A stretch of 61,105 nucleotides of DNA from an uncultured Ignavibacteria bacterium (lineage in GTDB: Bacteria > Bacteroidota > Ignavibacteria > Kapaibacteriales > Kapaibacteriaceae), in assembly GCA_903939735.1 (NCBI GenBank), contig CAJAIA010000024.1:1-61105 (forward strand). The letters are read 5' to 3'. Position 1 is the stretch's first letter; every line of letters starts with the position of its first letter. Made by a program: the position numbers and the translations under genes. Below, piece by piece: positions 19,234 to 26,961 of the stretch. The notes under the pieces are model-generated. The model did not search any database. It was given only the letters and a program-made list of their open reading frames with translations, and was not told where the DNA came from.

Positions 19234-19241
19234 CGAAGATA
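19234..19241 (-). promoter_or_regulatory. -7-like element abutting the panC start
   Basis: The minus-strand octamer is TATCTTCG, a one-base variant of TAnnTTTG, followed by four bases and the panC ATG. The geometry equals that of two perfect elements in this window (before the UMF1 transporter and before the barrel protein at 39446). It ends 2 bases short of the divergent ATG at 19243. Confidence 0.45.
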
Positions 19242-19242
19242 C

Positions 19243-20010
19243 ATGTTACACCCCTTCTTCATCGCGTTGATGATTCTTGCTGCTGCCGATATGCTCTATG
19301 CCCAAGGAACAGCGATGCAGTCTGACGAGCATGCTGATGTGATCGATTATACATCGATCGATTCGCTGTGGCGAGAGAGTCTTGATCGCGGGCGACTTGC
19401 GACACAAGCGGTGCGCACTGATGTCTACAGGCGATTCAGACTTCAGTGCGAGCAGGCAGTTCCGATGGCATTCCTGCCGAATGCCCGACTCGCCTTCTGG
19501 ACGAACGTGTACCTGATGTGCATGATGGAGGCAATGCACATGCGCATCGGTTATCGATCGACAATCACGGATTCGCTGTGGCTCGAGCGGGATACATTCG
19601 TTGTCGCGCAGCAGCGACTCACGCTTAACGACATACGCGAGCGCGTTCGGGAAAGCTCGTTGATCAAGCACGCTCTCGAATGTCTGCCTACGGGCAGCTC
19701 CAATGGTGCGCCGTTCCCTTCATCGCTCGCACGTGCGCGTCGAGTTCGACCCTGGTATCGCGACCTTTTCCGTCGTGTTGTACGGAGCGAGCGCCATGTG
19801 CTCTACGATCCGTGGTCAAGCACCCTGCAGGCATCAAGCTGGCTTCGACCGCTTTGGTGTCGTCTTGGTGAGCGTGACGCAACATTCGTCGATTACCTCC
19901 TTGCCTACATGACGGAATCAATCGCTGCACAGGTAGCGTTAGGTGCTCCACGGCTGCGTGTTGTATTCTCTGACAGAATCGAAACGTGGCGTAAGGCTCG
20001 TCCTCGCTAA
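19243..20010 (+). CDS. DUF547-like exported protein
   Basis: The 255-residue product has a signal peptide (MLHPFFIALMILAAADMLYAQG, cleaved near residue 21). Segments such as FLPNARLAFWTNVYLMCMM, LTLNDIRERV and GAPFPSS align with the DUF547 pattern (N-x-x-x-FW-x-N-x-Y, L-x-L-x-x-I, C-x-x-x-S-x-P), but the usual catalytic-looking Cys of the NCG.SCP motif is replaced (ECLPTGSSNGAPFP). The function of DUF547 is not established. It starts head-to-head with panC and is followed closely by the META lipoprotein, recG and queE on the same strand. Confidence 0.65.
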   Translation: MLHPFFIALMILAAADMLYAQGTAMQSDEHADVIDYTSIDSLWRESLDRGRLATQAVRTDVYRRFRLQCEQAVPMAFLPNARLAFWTNVYLMCMMEAMHMRIGYRSTITDSLWLERDTFVVAQQRLTLNDIRERVRESSLIKHALECLPTGSSNGAPFPSSLARARRVRPWYRDLFRRVVRSERHVLYDPWSSTLQASSWLRPLWCRLGERDATFVDYLLAYMTESIAAQVALGAPRLRVVFSDRIETWRKARPR

Positions 20011-20018
20011 ATTCCCCT

Positions 20019-20495
20019 ATGAAGCACAGCATTCTTTCTCGCCACGCCTCGCTCATCTGCCTTTTCACAACCATGTTCGTGATTGCCACTGGGTGCGCAA
20101 CTGCACCAGAACTCCTGAAAGATACCTGGGAGATAACCGCAGTTGGCAATCAGCGTATTGACACAACGATGTCGCTTCCGAAGAGGCCGATGTTCCGATT
20201 CTTTGAAGAGAACAAGGTTCAGGGGTTCACTGGCTGTAACATGTTCTTTGGAACATTCACGCAGCAAGAGGACACCGTACAGTTTAGTCCACTCATGACA
20301 TCGAAGATGGCGTGCAACGATCGAGAGAACGTAGTTCTTGAGGAGCGCGTTCTGGTTGCCTTTAAGAACATTGTTCGAGCCCGTCGATCGGGTCAGACGC
20401 TCGAGTTCCTTGATGCTCGGGATAGTGTTCTGATGACATGTGTTGGTATTCCGAATGACGAGCAACCGATGCCAGCGCAAGAACTGCCTCGCTGA
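20019..20495 (+). CDS. META domain lipoprotein (HslJ-like)
   Basis: This protein of 158 residues has a type II signal peptide (lipobox VIATGC, Cys26), so it is probably anchored in an envelope membrane. Residues 30-145 form a META domain: the W-x-I/L-x-x-V opening (TWEITAVGNQ), the hallmark FTGCNMFFGTF, and the closing MACND...E pattern. META/HslJ proteins are linked to heat shock and novobiocin resistance in E. coli, but the biochemical role is unknown. The stop is 15 bases before the recG ATG. Confidence 0.8.
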   Translation: MKHSILSRHASLICLFTTMFVIATGCATAPELLKDTWEITAVGNQRIDTTMSLPKRPMFRFFEENKVQGFTGCNMFFGTFTQQEDTVQFSPLMTSKMACNDRENVVLEERVLVAFKNIVRARRSGQTLEFLDARDSVLMTCVGIPNDEQPMPAQELPR

Positions 20496-20510
20496 TTGCT
20501 GAATTCCCGC

Positions 20511-22739
20511 ATGCCCACATCACAACCAGCATCGATTCTCCCATTGCAATACATCAAAGGTGTCGGACCGCGTCGTGCGGAGGCACTCGCGCGAGAAGGC
20601 ATTGTTACGGCTGAAGATGTGATATGGAGTATACCGCGTGGTTATGTGGACCGTACCGCAGCTCAGAGCATCGCATCGCTTATGCAGGCGTGCCGTGCTT
20701 CGAATTTGTGGACGGGAGAAGCTGCAGCCGAGCAACATGCTGTGACTACCGAAGTATCGCTGATCGCCACAATAGCCGATGTCCGACAGCGCACGGTAGG
20801 GAAGGGCAAATCCATGCTCACCGTCGTTGTGCGTGATGGATCTGGCGTAGATGCACATCTCGTGTTTTGGAATCAGATCACATACTACAGCAAGCGGTGT
20901 CGTGTAGGTGCAGCGTTTGTCATCAGCGGTGTTCCGGAGTATGACGCGCGATGGAATCAGCTCACGATTCATCATCCAGAACTCGAGGAGCTCGACGAAG
21001 AGGATGAAGAGCGCTATCGCACCGGTACGACGCTTCCAAAGTATACCATTACGCAGGGCATGCGTAACAGTGGAATCAGCATGCGGCTGTTTCGTACGAT
21101 CGTTGAACATTGTCTTGACGTCGTTCTGTCAACGATGACCGAAGTGCTGCCGGTATCTGTGTGCGAAGCACAGAAGCTCATGCCCCGCACAGATGCGTTG
21201 CGAGAGCTTCACCAACCACGTTCTCTCGAGCACGTTACGCGTGCGACGTATCGCATGAAGTACGAGGAGCTCTTCATGTTTGAGCTCCAGCTTGGAGTGC
21301 GTCGTACGAAACAGAAGTCGCCCTCGACAGGACTGAAGTTCACCGCGAAGAGTCCGCTCGCGCGCACATTAGTTGAATCACTCCCCTACGAGCTTACTGC
21401 TGCGCAGCGGCGCGTGATCCATGAGATCGTCGAAGACATGACGTCTGGCAAGCCCATGAATCGATTGCTTCAGGGTGATGTTGGATCGGGGAAGACGATT
21501 GTCGCATTGCTCTGCATGCTCAATGCGATCGATAACGGCTATCAGGCAGTGTTGATGGCTCCAACCGAGATACTTGCTGAGCAGCACTATCACGGCATCA
21601 TGAAGCTAGTAGCTGAGATGCCGGTAACGGTGGTGAATGTGATCGGCGCACAGAAAAAAGCCCAGCGTCGTGATGTTCTGGCAACGATTGAATCGGGCGC
21701 CGCAAACATTATTGTCGGTACGCACGCGTTGTTCGAATCCGAGGTTGTCTATCAGAAGCTTGGCTTGATCGTGATTGACGAGCAGCACCGATTCGGCGTT
21801 GCGCAGCGGAAGGAGCTGCAGCGTCGAGGTCGTGCATCTCACGAAGATCCAAGCCGTGTGCCGCATGTGCTGGTGATGAGTGCCACACCTATTCCGCGCA
21901 CGCTTTCGATGACATTGTACGGCGATCTTGATGTTTCGGTCATTGACGAGCTACCGTCCAATCGGAAACCGATCCGAACTTCTGTTGTTGCCGACTCCGA
22001 TATCGTGTCGGTATTCGACATGATTCGTCGCGAGGTCGAGCAGGGGCGTCAGGCATATATCGTGTATCCGCTCGTTGAAAAGAGTGAGAAAGTGCAAGCA
22101 AAGAGTGCCGTTGAGCACGCCGAATCTCTGCAGCACGAGGTCTTCCCGGAGCTCCGAATCGGGATCGTGCACGGGCAGATGTCGTGGGATGAGAAAGAGC
22201 TCGTGATGCAGGCATTCCTGCGCAAAGACTACGACATCCTTGTCGCAACGACGGTCATCGAAGTTGGGATTGACGTGCCCAATGCCACCATCATGGTCAT
22301 CGAAAACGCAGAGCGTTTCGGACTGTCGCAGCTGCACCAGTTGCGGGGCCGTGTGGGGCGTGGTGGAGATCAATCGTTCTGCTTCCTGATCACCAAGGAT
22401 CACATGCGTCATGCAATCAATCGGTCGGGCGCAGCACAAGAGCGTGCAGCCTCGGTGATTCGACTGCGTACCATGGAGCAGACAACAGATGGCTTTGCAA
22501 TAGCCGAGGTCGACCTCAAGTTGCGGGGTCCGGGCGATCTGCTCGGCGTGCGACAGAGCGGACTTCCCGAGTTTCGGTTTGTTGATCTGGTGCAGGACAC
22601 CCCGATCATTGTCCGCGCCCGTACCGACGCCTTCGCGCTCCTCGATCACGATCCACAGCTGCGCAGCCCAGAGAATACGGCTACACGCAACGAACTGATT
22701 CGCATCAGCGAGCACCAGAGCTTCCTCGGTGTCGCGTAA
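20511..22739 (+). CDS. recG: ATP-dependent DNA helicase RecG
   Basis: RecG regresses stalled forks and branch-migrates Holliday junctions. The 742-residue product has the N-terminal wedge/OB domain (start LQYIKGVGPRRAEAL, OB-fold near EVSLIATIADVRQR). The helicase core follows, with Walker A GDVGSGKT, DEQHRFG, VMSATPIPRTL, ATTVIEVGIDVPNA and HQLRGRVGRG. The C-terminal DLKLRGPGDLLGVRQSGLPEF is diagnostic for RecG. The frame is open to a TTG at 20496, but the ATG at 20511 fits the family start. Confidence 0.96.
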   Translation: MPTSQPASILPLQYIKGVGPRRAEALAREGIVTAEDVIWSIPRGYVDRTAAQSIASLMQACRASNLWTGEAAAEQHAVTTEVSLIATIADVRQRTVGKGKSMLTVVVRDGSGVDAHLVFWNQITYYSKRCRVGAAFVISGVPEYDARWNQLTIHHPELEELDEEDEERYRTGTTLPKYTITQGMRNSGISMRLFRTIVEHCLDVVLSTMTEVLPVSVCEAQKLMPRTDALRELHQPRSLEHVTRATYRMKYEELFMFELQLGVRRTKQKSPSTGLKFTAKSPLARTLVESLPYELTAAQRRVIHEIVEDMTSGKPMNRLLQGDVGSGKTIVALLCMLNAIDNGYQAVLMAPTEILAEQHYHGIMKLVAEMPVTVVNVIGAQKKAQRRDVLATIESGAANIIVGTHALFESEVVYQKLGLIVIDEQHRFGVAQRKELQRRGRASHEDPSRVPHVLVMSATPIPRTLSMTLYGDLDVSVIDELPSNRKPIRTSVVADSDIVSVFDMIRREVEQGRQAYIVYPLVEKSEKVQAKSAVEHAESLQHEVFPELRIGIVHGQMSWDEKELVMQAFLRKDYDILVATTVIEVGIDVPNATIMVIENAERFGLSQLHQLRGRVGRGGDQSFCFLITKDHMRHAINRSGAAQERAASVIRLRTMEQTTDGFAIAEVDLKLRGPGDLLGVRQSGLPEFRFVDLVQDTPIIVRARTDAFALLDHDPQLRSPENTATRNELIRISEHQSFLGVA

Positions 22740-22747
22740 ATTGCAAC

Positions 22748-23452
22748 ATGGCCACTGCACCGCTCTTTACGACAACCATTCATGATGATCCTCGCACTGC
22801 ACAGTTTAATGTGAGCGAGATCTTTCACTCGATCCAGGGTGAAGGCACGCGTGCCGGGCTTCCGTGCACGTTTGTGCGTCTGCAAGGGTGTACGTTGCGA
22901 TGCAGCTGGTGTGACACGCCCTATGCGCTCGAGCATCGCACCTCTGAGCGCGTCATGACAGGTCAGGACATCCTTGATGCTGTTCATGCAATCGGCTGCA
23001 CGTTTGTCGAGTTTACAGGTGGTGAGCCCCTTGAACAGCCAGCCATTGTGCCCCTCATGCAAATCCTTTGCGACGAAGGGTATGACGTCGCTGTCGAAAC
23101 AGGTGGCCATTGCGACATTTCAGTTCTGGATTCTCGCATCATCGCAATAGTCGATGTGAAATGCCCCGGCTCGAAGATGGACAGCCTTAACGATCTCGCA
23201 AATCTTTCTCGCTTGCGCCCACATGATGAGGTCAAGTTTGTGTTGGCGTCACGCCGTGACTACGAGTTCGCTCGCGATCTCATACACGAGCATCGGCTCG
23301 AGACGAGGTCAGCAAGCGTGCTCATGTCGTGCGTCCCGGATCGTCTGCCGATGGCTGAATGCGTGTCGTGGATTCTTGCAGATGGATTGCCGGTGCGGTT
23401 CCAGGTGCAGATGCACAAGATTGTCTGGTCGCCAGAAACGCGGGGAGTGTGA
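22748..23452 (+). CDS. queE: 7-carboxy-7-deazaguanine synthase
   Basis: QueE is a radical SAM enzyme that converts 6-carboxytetrahydropterin to CDG in queuosine synthesis. The 234-residue product shows the substrate loop EIFHSIQGEGTRAG and the cluster motif C-x3-C-x2-C (Cys48, Cys52, Cys55 in GCTLRCSWCDTPYA). FTGGEPLEQP is the SAM-binding GGE motif. DVKCPGSKM and QVQMHKIVW near the end also fit. No other queuosine gene is in the window. The stop shares a base with the next ATG (TGATG). Confidence 0.94.
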   Translation: MATAPLFTTTIHDDPRTAQFNVSEIFHSIQGEGTRAGLPCTFVRLQGCTLRCSWCDTPYALEHRTSERVMTGQDILDAVHAIGCTFVEFTGGEPLEQPAIVPLMQILCDEGYDVAVETGGHCDISVLDSRIIAIVDVKCPGSKMDSLNDLANLSRLRPHDEVKFVLASRRDYEFARDLIHEHRLETRSASVLMSCVPDRLPMAECVSWILADGLPVRFQVQMHKIVWSPETRGV

Positions 23453-24285
23453 TGCAGCTGAATCGATCACTATCCGTTTTGATCGCAAGCATTGTAGCAA
23501 GCCATGCAGTGCCGGCGCAGGACTACGATGTGCGACCGTTGACGCATTGCAACTCTCCTCGTGCGGAGTATGCTCCCACCTATGATGTGCTCACCTCGTC
23601 GATCATCTTCACCTCTGAGGTGTCGGGTACAGCCGCCATATATAGAGTGCGTGTCGATGAGTCATCTGGTATTGAGCGCGTAGCGGGCACGTTTAACGAT
23701 CTGCGTCATCATCGCGGATATGTCACACTTGATACATCAGGTAATGGACTAGGTGTGGCGTACTTCATGTACGACGACCAAGCGTATGCTGGGCTTACAA
23801 CGATCACGCGTTATGGAAATGATATCAACCGAGGAACCCCCATCGACGCGGTGAACGGTCCGATGTACATATCGCAGCCAGCTATCGCGCCTGACGGAAG
23901 CAGAATGGCGTTCGTTAGTACGCGCGATGGTGGCAGGGGAGGCATGGATGTCTGGGTCTGTGATCGTCGTGATGATTTTACGTGGTCGGAGCCAGTGAAT
24001 CTCGGACGGAGCATCAACTCCGATCGAGACGACATCTCGCCATGTTTCGCGTCAGCTGATACGCTTGTGTTCGCCTCGAATGGATTCGGCGGGAAGGGCG
24101 GCTTTGATATCATGATGACCGTGCTGCGTGACGGCGTCTGGCAGGAGCCACTGCCAATCGACGGAATCAACTCGGAGTACGACGATAGTGATTGTGCGAT
24201 CCTTCGAGACGGATCCTACATCTTCGCCAGCACGCGTCCGGGCGGGCGGGGCGGGTATGATCTATGGATTGCTAGACCCAAGTAA
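23452..24285 (+). CDS. Exported PD40/WD40-like beta-propeller protein
   Basis: The 277-residue product begins MQLNRSLSVLIASIVASHAV, a signal peptide cleaved near AQ-D. It carries PD40 (TolB-type) repeats with the signature P-x-x-x-x-DG-x-x-M/I-x-F-x-S-x-R-x-GG-x-GG-x-D, as in IAPDGSRMAFVSTRDGGRGG, FASNGFGGKGGFDI and FASTRPGGRGGYDLW. In Bacteroidota such blades are found in PorE-like and OmpA-linked periplasmic proteins; no OmpA domain is present here. The start overlaps the queE stop by one base, so expression is probably coupled. Confidence 0.8.
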   Translation: MQLNRSLSVLIASIVASHAVPAQDYDVRPLTHCNSPRAEYAPTYDVLTSSIIFTSEVSGTAAIYRVRVDESSGIERVAGTFNDLRHHRGYVTLDTSGNGLGVAYFMYDDQAYAGLTTITRYGNDINRGTPIDAVNGPMYISQPAIAPDGSRMAFVSTRDGGRGGMDVWVCDRRDDFTWSEPVNLGRSINSDRDDISPCFASADTLVFASNGFGGKGGFDIMMTVLRDGVWQEPLPIDGINSEYDDSDCAILRDGSYIFASTRPGGRGGYDLWIARPK

Positions 24286-24308
24286 CACCATGTGGTTCGG
24301 CAGAAACG

Positions 24309-24337
24309 AAAAAAGGCCCGCGAATGCGGGCCTTTTT
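24309..24337 (+). terminator. Bidirectional Rho-independent terminator
   Basis: GGCCCGC and GCGGGCC form a 7-bp stem with loop GAAT, flanked by AAAAAA before and TTTTT after. It serves the PD40 gene and, on the other strand, the convergent lipoprotein gene. Confidence 0.9.
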
Positions 24338-24357
24338 GTTGTCGTCTGTGTCGTTGC

Positions 24358-25128
24358 TTACTTCACGATGTTGTAGCGGAGGAGTGTTGACTCCGCGCCG
24401 TCGATCGGAAGTGGCGGGATGCCCATAATGTTGACAACCTTCGCTGGTTGCATCATCTTCACCCAGCCGATGTTGTTGGCGAACCAATATGTGCGTACAA
24501 GTTGGATCGGCACTGGCACTGCTTGCGGTCCGAACATCAAATACAGTGTGATGTTCAGTGTGATTTCGACCTTCTGCGTTGCTACCGAAACGCCGTTGAT
24601 CGTTACTGTTTCTGTGCCGAGCTTCTTGCCTGTGAAGTCAAGACCAGCCGAGCCTGTATATGAACCAGAAGGTCCAGCATCGATCGTAAACGTCGGGATT
24701 GTGTCCCTCAGTGCTGTCCAAGACGATGAATTTTCGTCATACAGGTTTACCCACTTCTTTCCGAGGTCAACCGGGGCGCCGAGCACGTCGAACTCAAGCG
24801 GGAGGAGCGTCGAAACAACACTACCTTGTTGCGCATCATACGACGTATCGATCGGGAAGCCACCGACATAGATGATGGACTCAACGGCAGAGCGACCTTC
24901 GACAGTCTTTGTACCCGTGACGACCGTACTGTCTGACAGGACGTCAACAGTATCCGTCGCGCCACCCGCATCTGTATCGAACGCGCGGTTGCCGTGGATG
25001 AAGTATGATCCGGCTGTTGCTGGAACGTACTTGCCTGGCTCTACTGGGGTGGTTGATTCAGTTGCGCAGCTCGAGAGGCCAAGTCCTAGGCCGAGAGCGG
25101 CTGCTGTGATGATCGCAATACGCTTCAT
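24358..25128 (-). CDS. Hypothetical lipoprotein
   Basis: The 256-residue product has a lipoprotein signal (MKRIAIITAAALGLGLGLSSC, Cys21). The mature part is mostly predicted beta strands with Gly/Ser/Thr-rich turns; I recognise no conserved domain. Phrases such as TAGSYFIHGNRAFDTD and KTVEGRSAVESIIYV suggest a lipocalin-like or DUF-type barrel found in FCB bacteria, but this is only an impression. It lies between the bidirectional terminator and the tRNA-Ser gene on the same strand. Confidence 0.65.
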   Translation of the reverse strand: MKRIAIITAAALGLGLGLSSCATESTTPVEPGKYVPATAGSYFIHGNRAFDTDAGGATDTVDVLSDSTVVTGTKTVEGRSAVESIIYVGGFPIDTSYDAQQGSVVSTLLPLEFDVLGAPVDLGKKWVNLYDENSSSWTALRDTIPTFTIDAGPSGSYTGSAGLDFTGKKLGTETVTINGVSVATQKVEITLNITLYLMFGPQAVPVPIQLVRTYWFANNIGWVKMMQPAKVVNIMGIPPLPIDGAESTLLRYNIVK

Positions 25129-25172
25129 GGGAGAGGTCTCCTGCGGGTAATCCGCGATTTGAATGTAATGAG

Positions 25173-25254
25173 CGGAGGGCGAGGGACTCGAACCCCCACA
25201 ACCTTTCGGTCGGCTGTTTTCAAGACAGCTGCAATACCATTATGCGAGCCCTCC
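25173..25254 (-). tRNA. tRNA-Ser (anticodon UGA)
   Basis: The minus strand folds into an 82-base tRNA. The acceptor is GGAGGGC/GCCCTCC with discriminator G, and the D-arm is GCATAATGGTATTGC. The anticodon stem GCTGT/ACAGC has loop CTTGAAA (anticodon TGA). It has the extended variable arm of class II tRNAs (CGACCGAAAGGTTG) and the T-arm GGGGGTTCGAGTCCC. The CCA end is not encoded. It reads UCN serine codons. Confidence 0.95.
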
Positions 25255-25269
25255 GTGGGCGTTGGATGA

Positions 25270-25277
25270 CAAATCTA
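25270..25277 (-). promoter_or_regulatory. Bacteroidota-type -7 promoter element of tRNA-Ser
   Basis: The minus-strand octamer TAGATTTG lies 15 bases upstream of the mature tRNA 5' end. It sits in the left arm of a CAAATCT/AGATTTG inverted repeat. Confidence 0.5.
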
Positions 25278-25303
25278 CGGAAGAGATTTGATCTACAATG
25301 CAC

Positions 25304-26359
25304 TCATTCGCGAACGATTTCCTGATCCTCATAATGTGCACGGCGTCGGTACTTCTCAAGGTCGAGTTGCAAATAGTCGGCAATCGTACCAGAGAAGAGC
25401 TGCTGCTTTAGTGCTCCCGAGAGATCCTGCATCTCCTCAATGAACTTCCCATGCTCAAGATCCCCAAGTGGGAACGGGTAGTCCGTGCCGTAGGCAATGC
25501 GCTCGGCACCCATGAGTGCAATCAAGTATCGGAGTGCATCTGCATTGTGTGTGATGGAGTCGACCCAAAACTTGTTCACGTAGGTGGCTGGATCCGCCAC
25601 GTTGTTCACGTTGCAGAGGTCCGGGCGAGCATTGTAGCCATGAGAAATCCGGCCAACTGTGAACGGGAACGAACCTCCGGCATGCGAGAACATTACACGC
25701 AATTGTGGGAAGGCATCGAAGACGCCACCGAAGATCATCGATGTCATCGACAGGGTTGTTTCGGCAGGCATGCCCACAAGCCATTGTTGGAAGTAGCGTG
25801 AGGTGCGGTCGGAACCCATCATTTCCCATGGGTGAACAAAGATGGCAGCGCCCATAGCCTGGGCGGCTTCCCAGAATGGCCACAGCGAACGATCGTCGAG
25901 ATTCATCCCATTGATATTGGTACCGATCTCGACGCCTGGCATTCCAAGCTCGTTGATGCAGCGGTCCATCTCGCGAATAGCGCGGTCGACATCCTGCATC
26001 GGCAACGTGCCGAGTCCGATAAACCGTTGGGGATGGTCTGCAACAACCCCAGCGAGATGATCGTTGAGGAATCTGCACCAATCTTCTGTATGCTCAGGCT
26101 TTGCCCAGTAGGAGAACAACACAGGTACCGTGCACAGAACCATCACATCTACATGGTGAGCGTCCATATCACGAAGAATTGCCTCGGGGTTCCAGCAATT
26201 CTCGTCGATGTCACGGAAGAACACGCCATCATCACGCATCATGCGCGCCTTACCGGGCGCAAAGTGGTCGAGCTCGATAAAGCCGCCATACCCGTACCGT
26301 TCCCGTAAGGACGGCCAGCGCTCGGGCAGAATATGGGCATGACAATCGATCTTGATCAT
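25304..26359 (-). CDS. 2-amino-3-carboxymuconate-6-semialdehyde decarboxylase (ACMSD), amidohydrolase family
   Basis: ACMSD decarboxylates the ring-opened product of 3-hydroxyanthranilate, sending tryptophan carbon to 2-aminomuconate and away from quinolinate/NAD. The 351-residue product begins MIKIDCHAHILPERWP (metal ligands His7 and His9). Further on it has the FVHPWEMMG His and the late YGTDYPFPLGD Asp, and the MLCTVPVLFSYWA-type segment is typical of ACMSD. The ATG overlaps the 3HAO stop as ATGA; the pairing of these two genes strongly supports the assignment. The frame upstream of 26359 is non-family sequence. Confidence 0.9.
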   Translation of the reverse strand: MIKIDCHAHILPERWPSLRERYGYGGFIELDHFAPGKARMMRDDGVFFRDIDENCWNPEAILRDMDAHHVDVMVLCTVPVLFSYWAKPEHTEDWCRFLNDHLAGVVADHPQRFIGLGTLPMQDVDRAIREMDRCINELGMPGVEIGTNINGMNLDDRSLWPFWEAAQAMGAAIFVHPWEMMGSDRTSRYFQQWLVGMPAETTLSMTSMIFGGVFDAFPQLRVMFSHAGGSFPFTVGRISHGYNARPDLCNVNNVADPATYVNKFWVDSITHNADALRYLIALMGAERIAYGTDYPFPLGDLEHGKFIEEMQDLSGALKQQLFSGTIADYLQLDLEKYRRRAHYEDQEIVRE

Positions 26360-26886
26360 GCCGAAACCTTTACCGGTGCTTGCATTACTGTACCACACTT
26401 CGAACAGGTGCAATGCTCGGGGTTCCCATAGAATCGTTCGAAGATCGGTGGGAGTTGGCTGACGATGTTGGAAAGGGGCAGGAACTCTTCGTACAGCTTG
26501 TTGCCGCAGGACTCACAGAACCACATAAAGGCATCCAACTCGTCCGGCAGATGGCGCTTGCGTTCAATGACCAGTCCGACGGTATTGGCTGGGCGCTGAG
26601 GTGAGTGCGGGGTGCGAGGGGGCAGAAGGAAGATCTCGCCCTGCTTTATATGAATGTCCCGTGGTTGCCCATCATCTATGATCTTGACCGTAATGTCGCC
26701 TTCAATCTGGTAGAAGAACTCTTCACCCTCATTGTAGTGATAGTCTTTGCGGTTGTTGGGTCCGCCCACCACCATAATGATGAACTCCGTGTCCTCGTAC
26801 ACCTGAGCGTTGCCGACAGGGGGCTTGAGCAAATGGCGGTGTTCGTCGATCCAGGCATGGAGATTGAAGGCGCTTTTGATAGGCAT
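26356..26886 (-). CDS. 3-hydroxyanthranilate 3,4-dioxygenase
   Basis: This cupin Fe(II) dioxygenase opens the ring of 3-hydroxyanthranilate. The 176-residue product carries the catalytic iron ligands His50, Glu56 (YHYNEGEEFFYQIEG) and His94 (PPRTPHSPQRP). A rubredoxin-like second site uses Cys124/Cys127 (CESC) and Cys161/Cys164 (CSKC), as in the bacterial homodimeric enzymes. The start MPIKSAFNLHAWI matches the family. A TACTTTTG promoter element lies about 40 bases upstream, in the divergent gap with the SDR gene. Confidence 0.94.
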   Translation of the reverse strand: MPIKSAFNLHAWIDEHRHLLKPPVGNAQVYEDTEFIIMVVGGPNNRKDYHYNEGEEFFYQIEGDITVKIIDDGQPRDIHIKQGEIFLLPPRTPHSPQRPANTVGLVIERKRHLPDELDAFMWFCESCGNKLYEEFLPLSNIVSQLPPIFERFYGNPEHCTCSKCGTVMQAPVKVSA

Positions 26887-26927
26887 ACGGAACTCACTCA
26901 GTCGATGGGGTAGTAGATTCGTAGTCA

Positions 26928-26935
26928 CAAAAGTA
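26928..26935 (-). promoter_or_regulatory. Bacteroidota-type -7 promoter element of the 3HAO-ACMSD operon
   Basis: The minus-strand octamer TACTTTTG lies about 40 bases upstream of the 3-hydroxyanthranilate dioxygenase ATG. Confidence 0.5.
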
Positions 26936-26961
26936 CACACGAACCCTAGGAAGCATACAGC

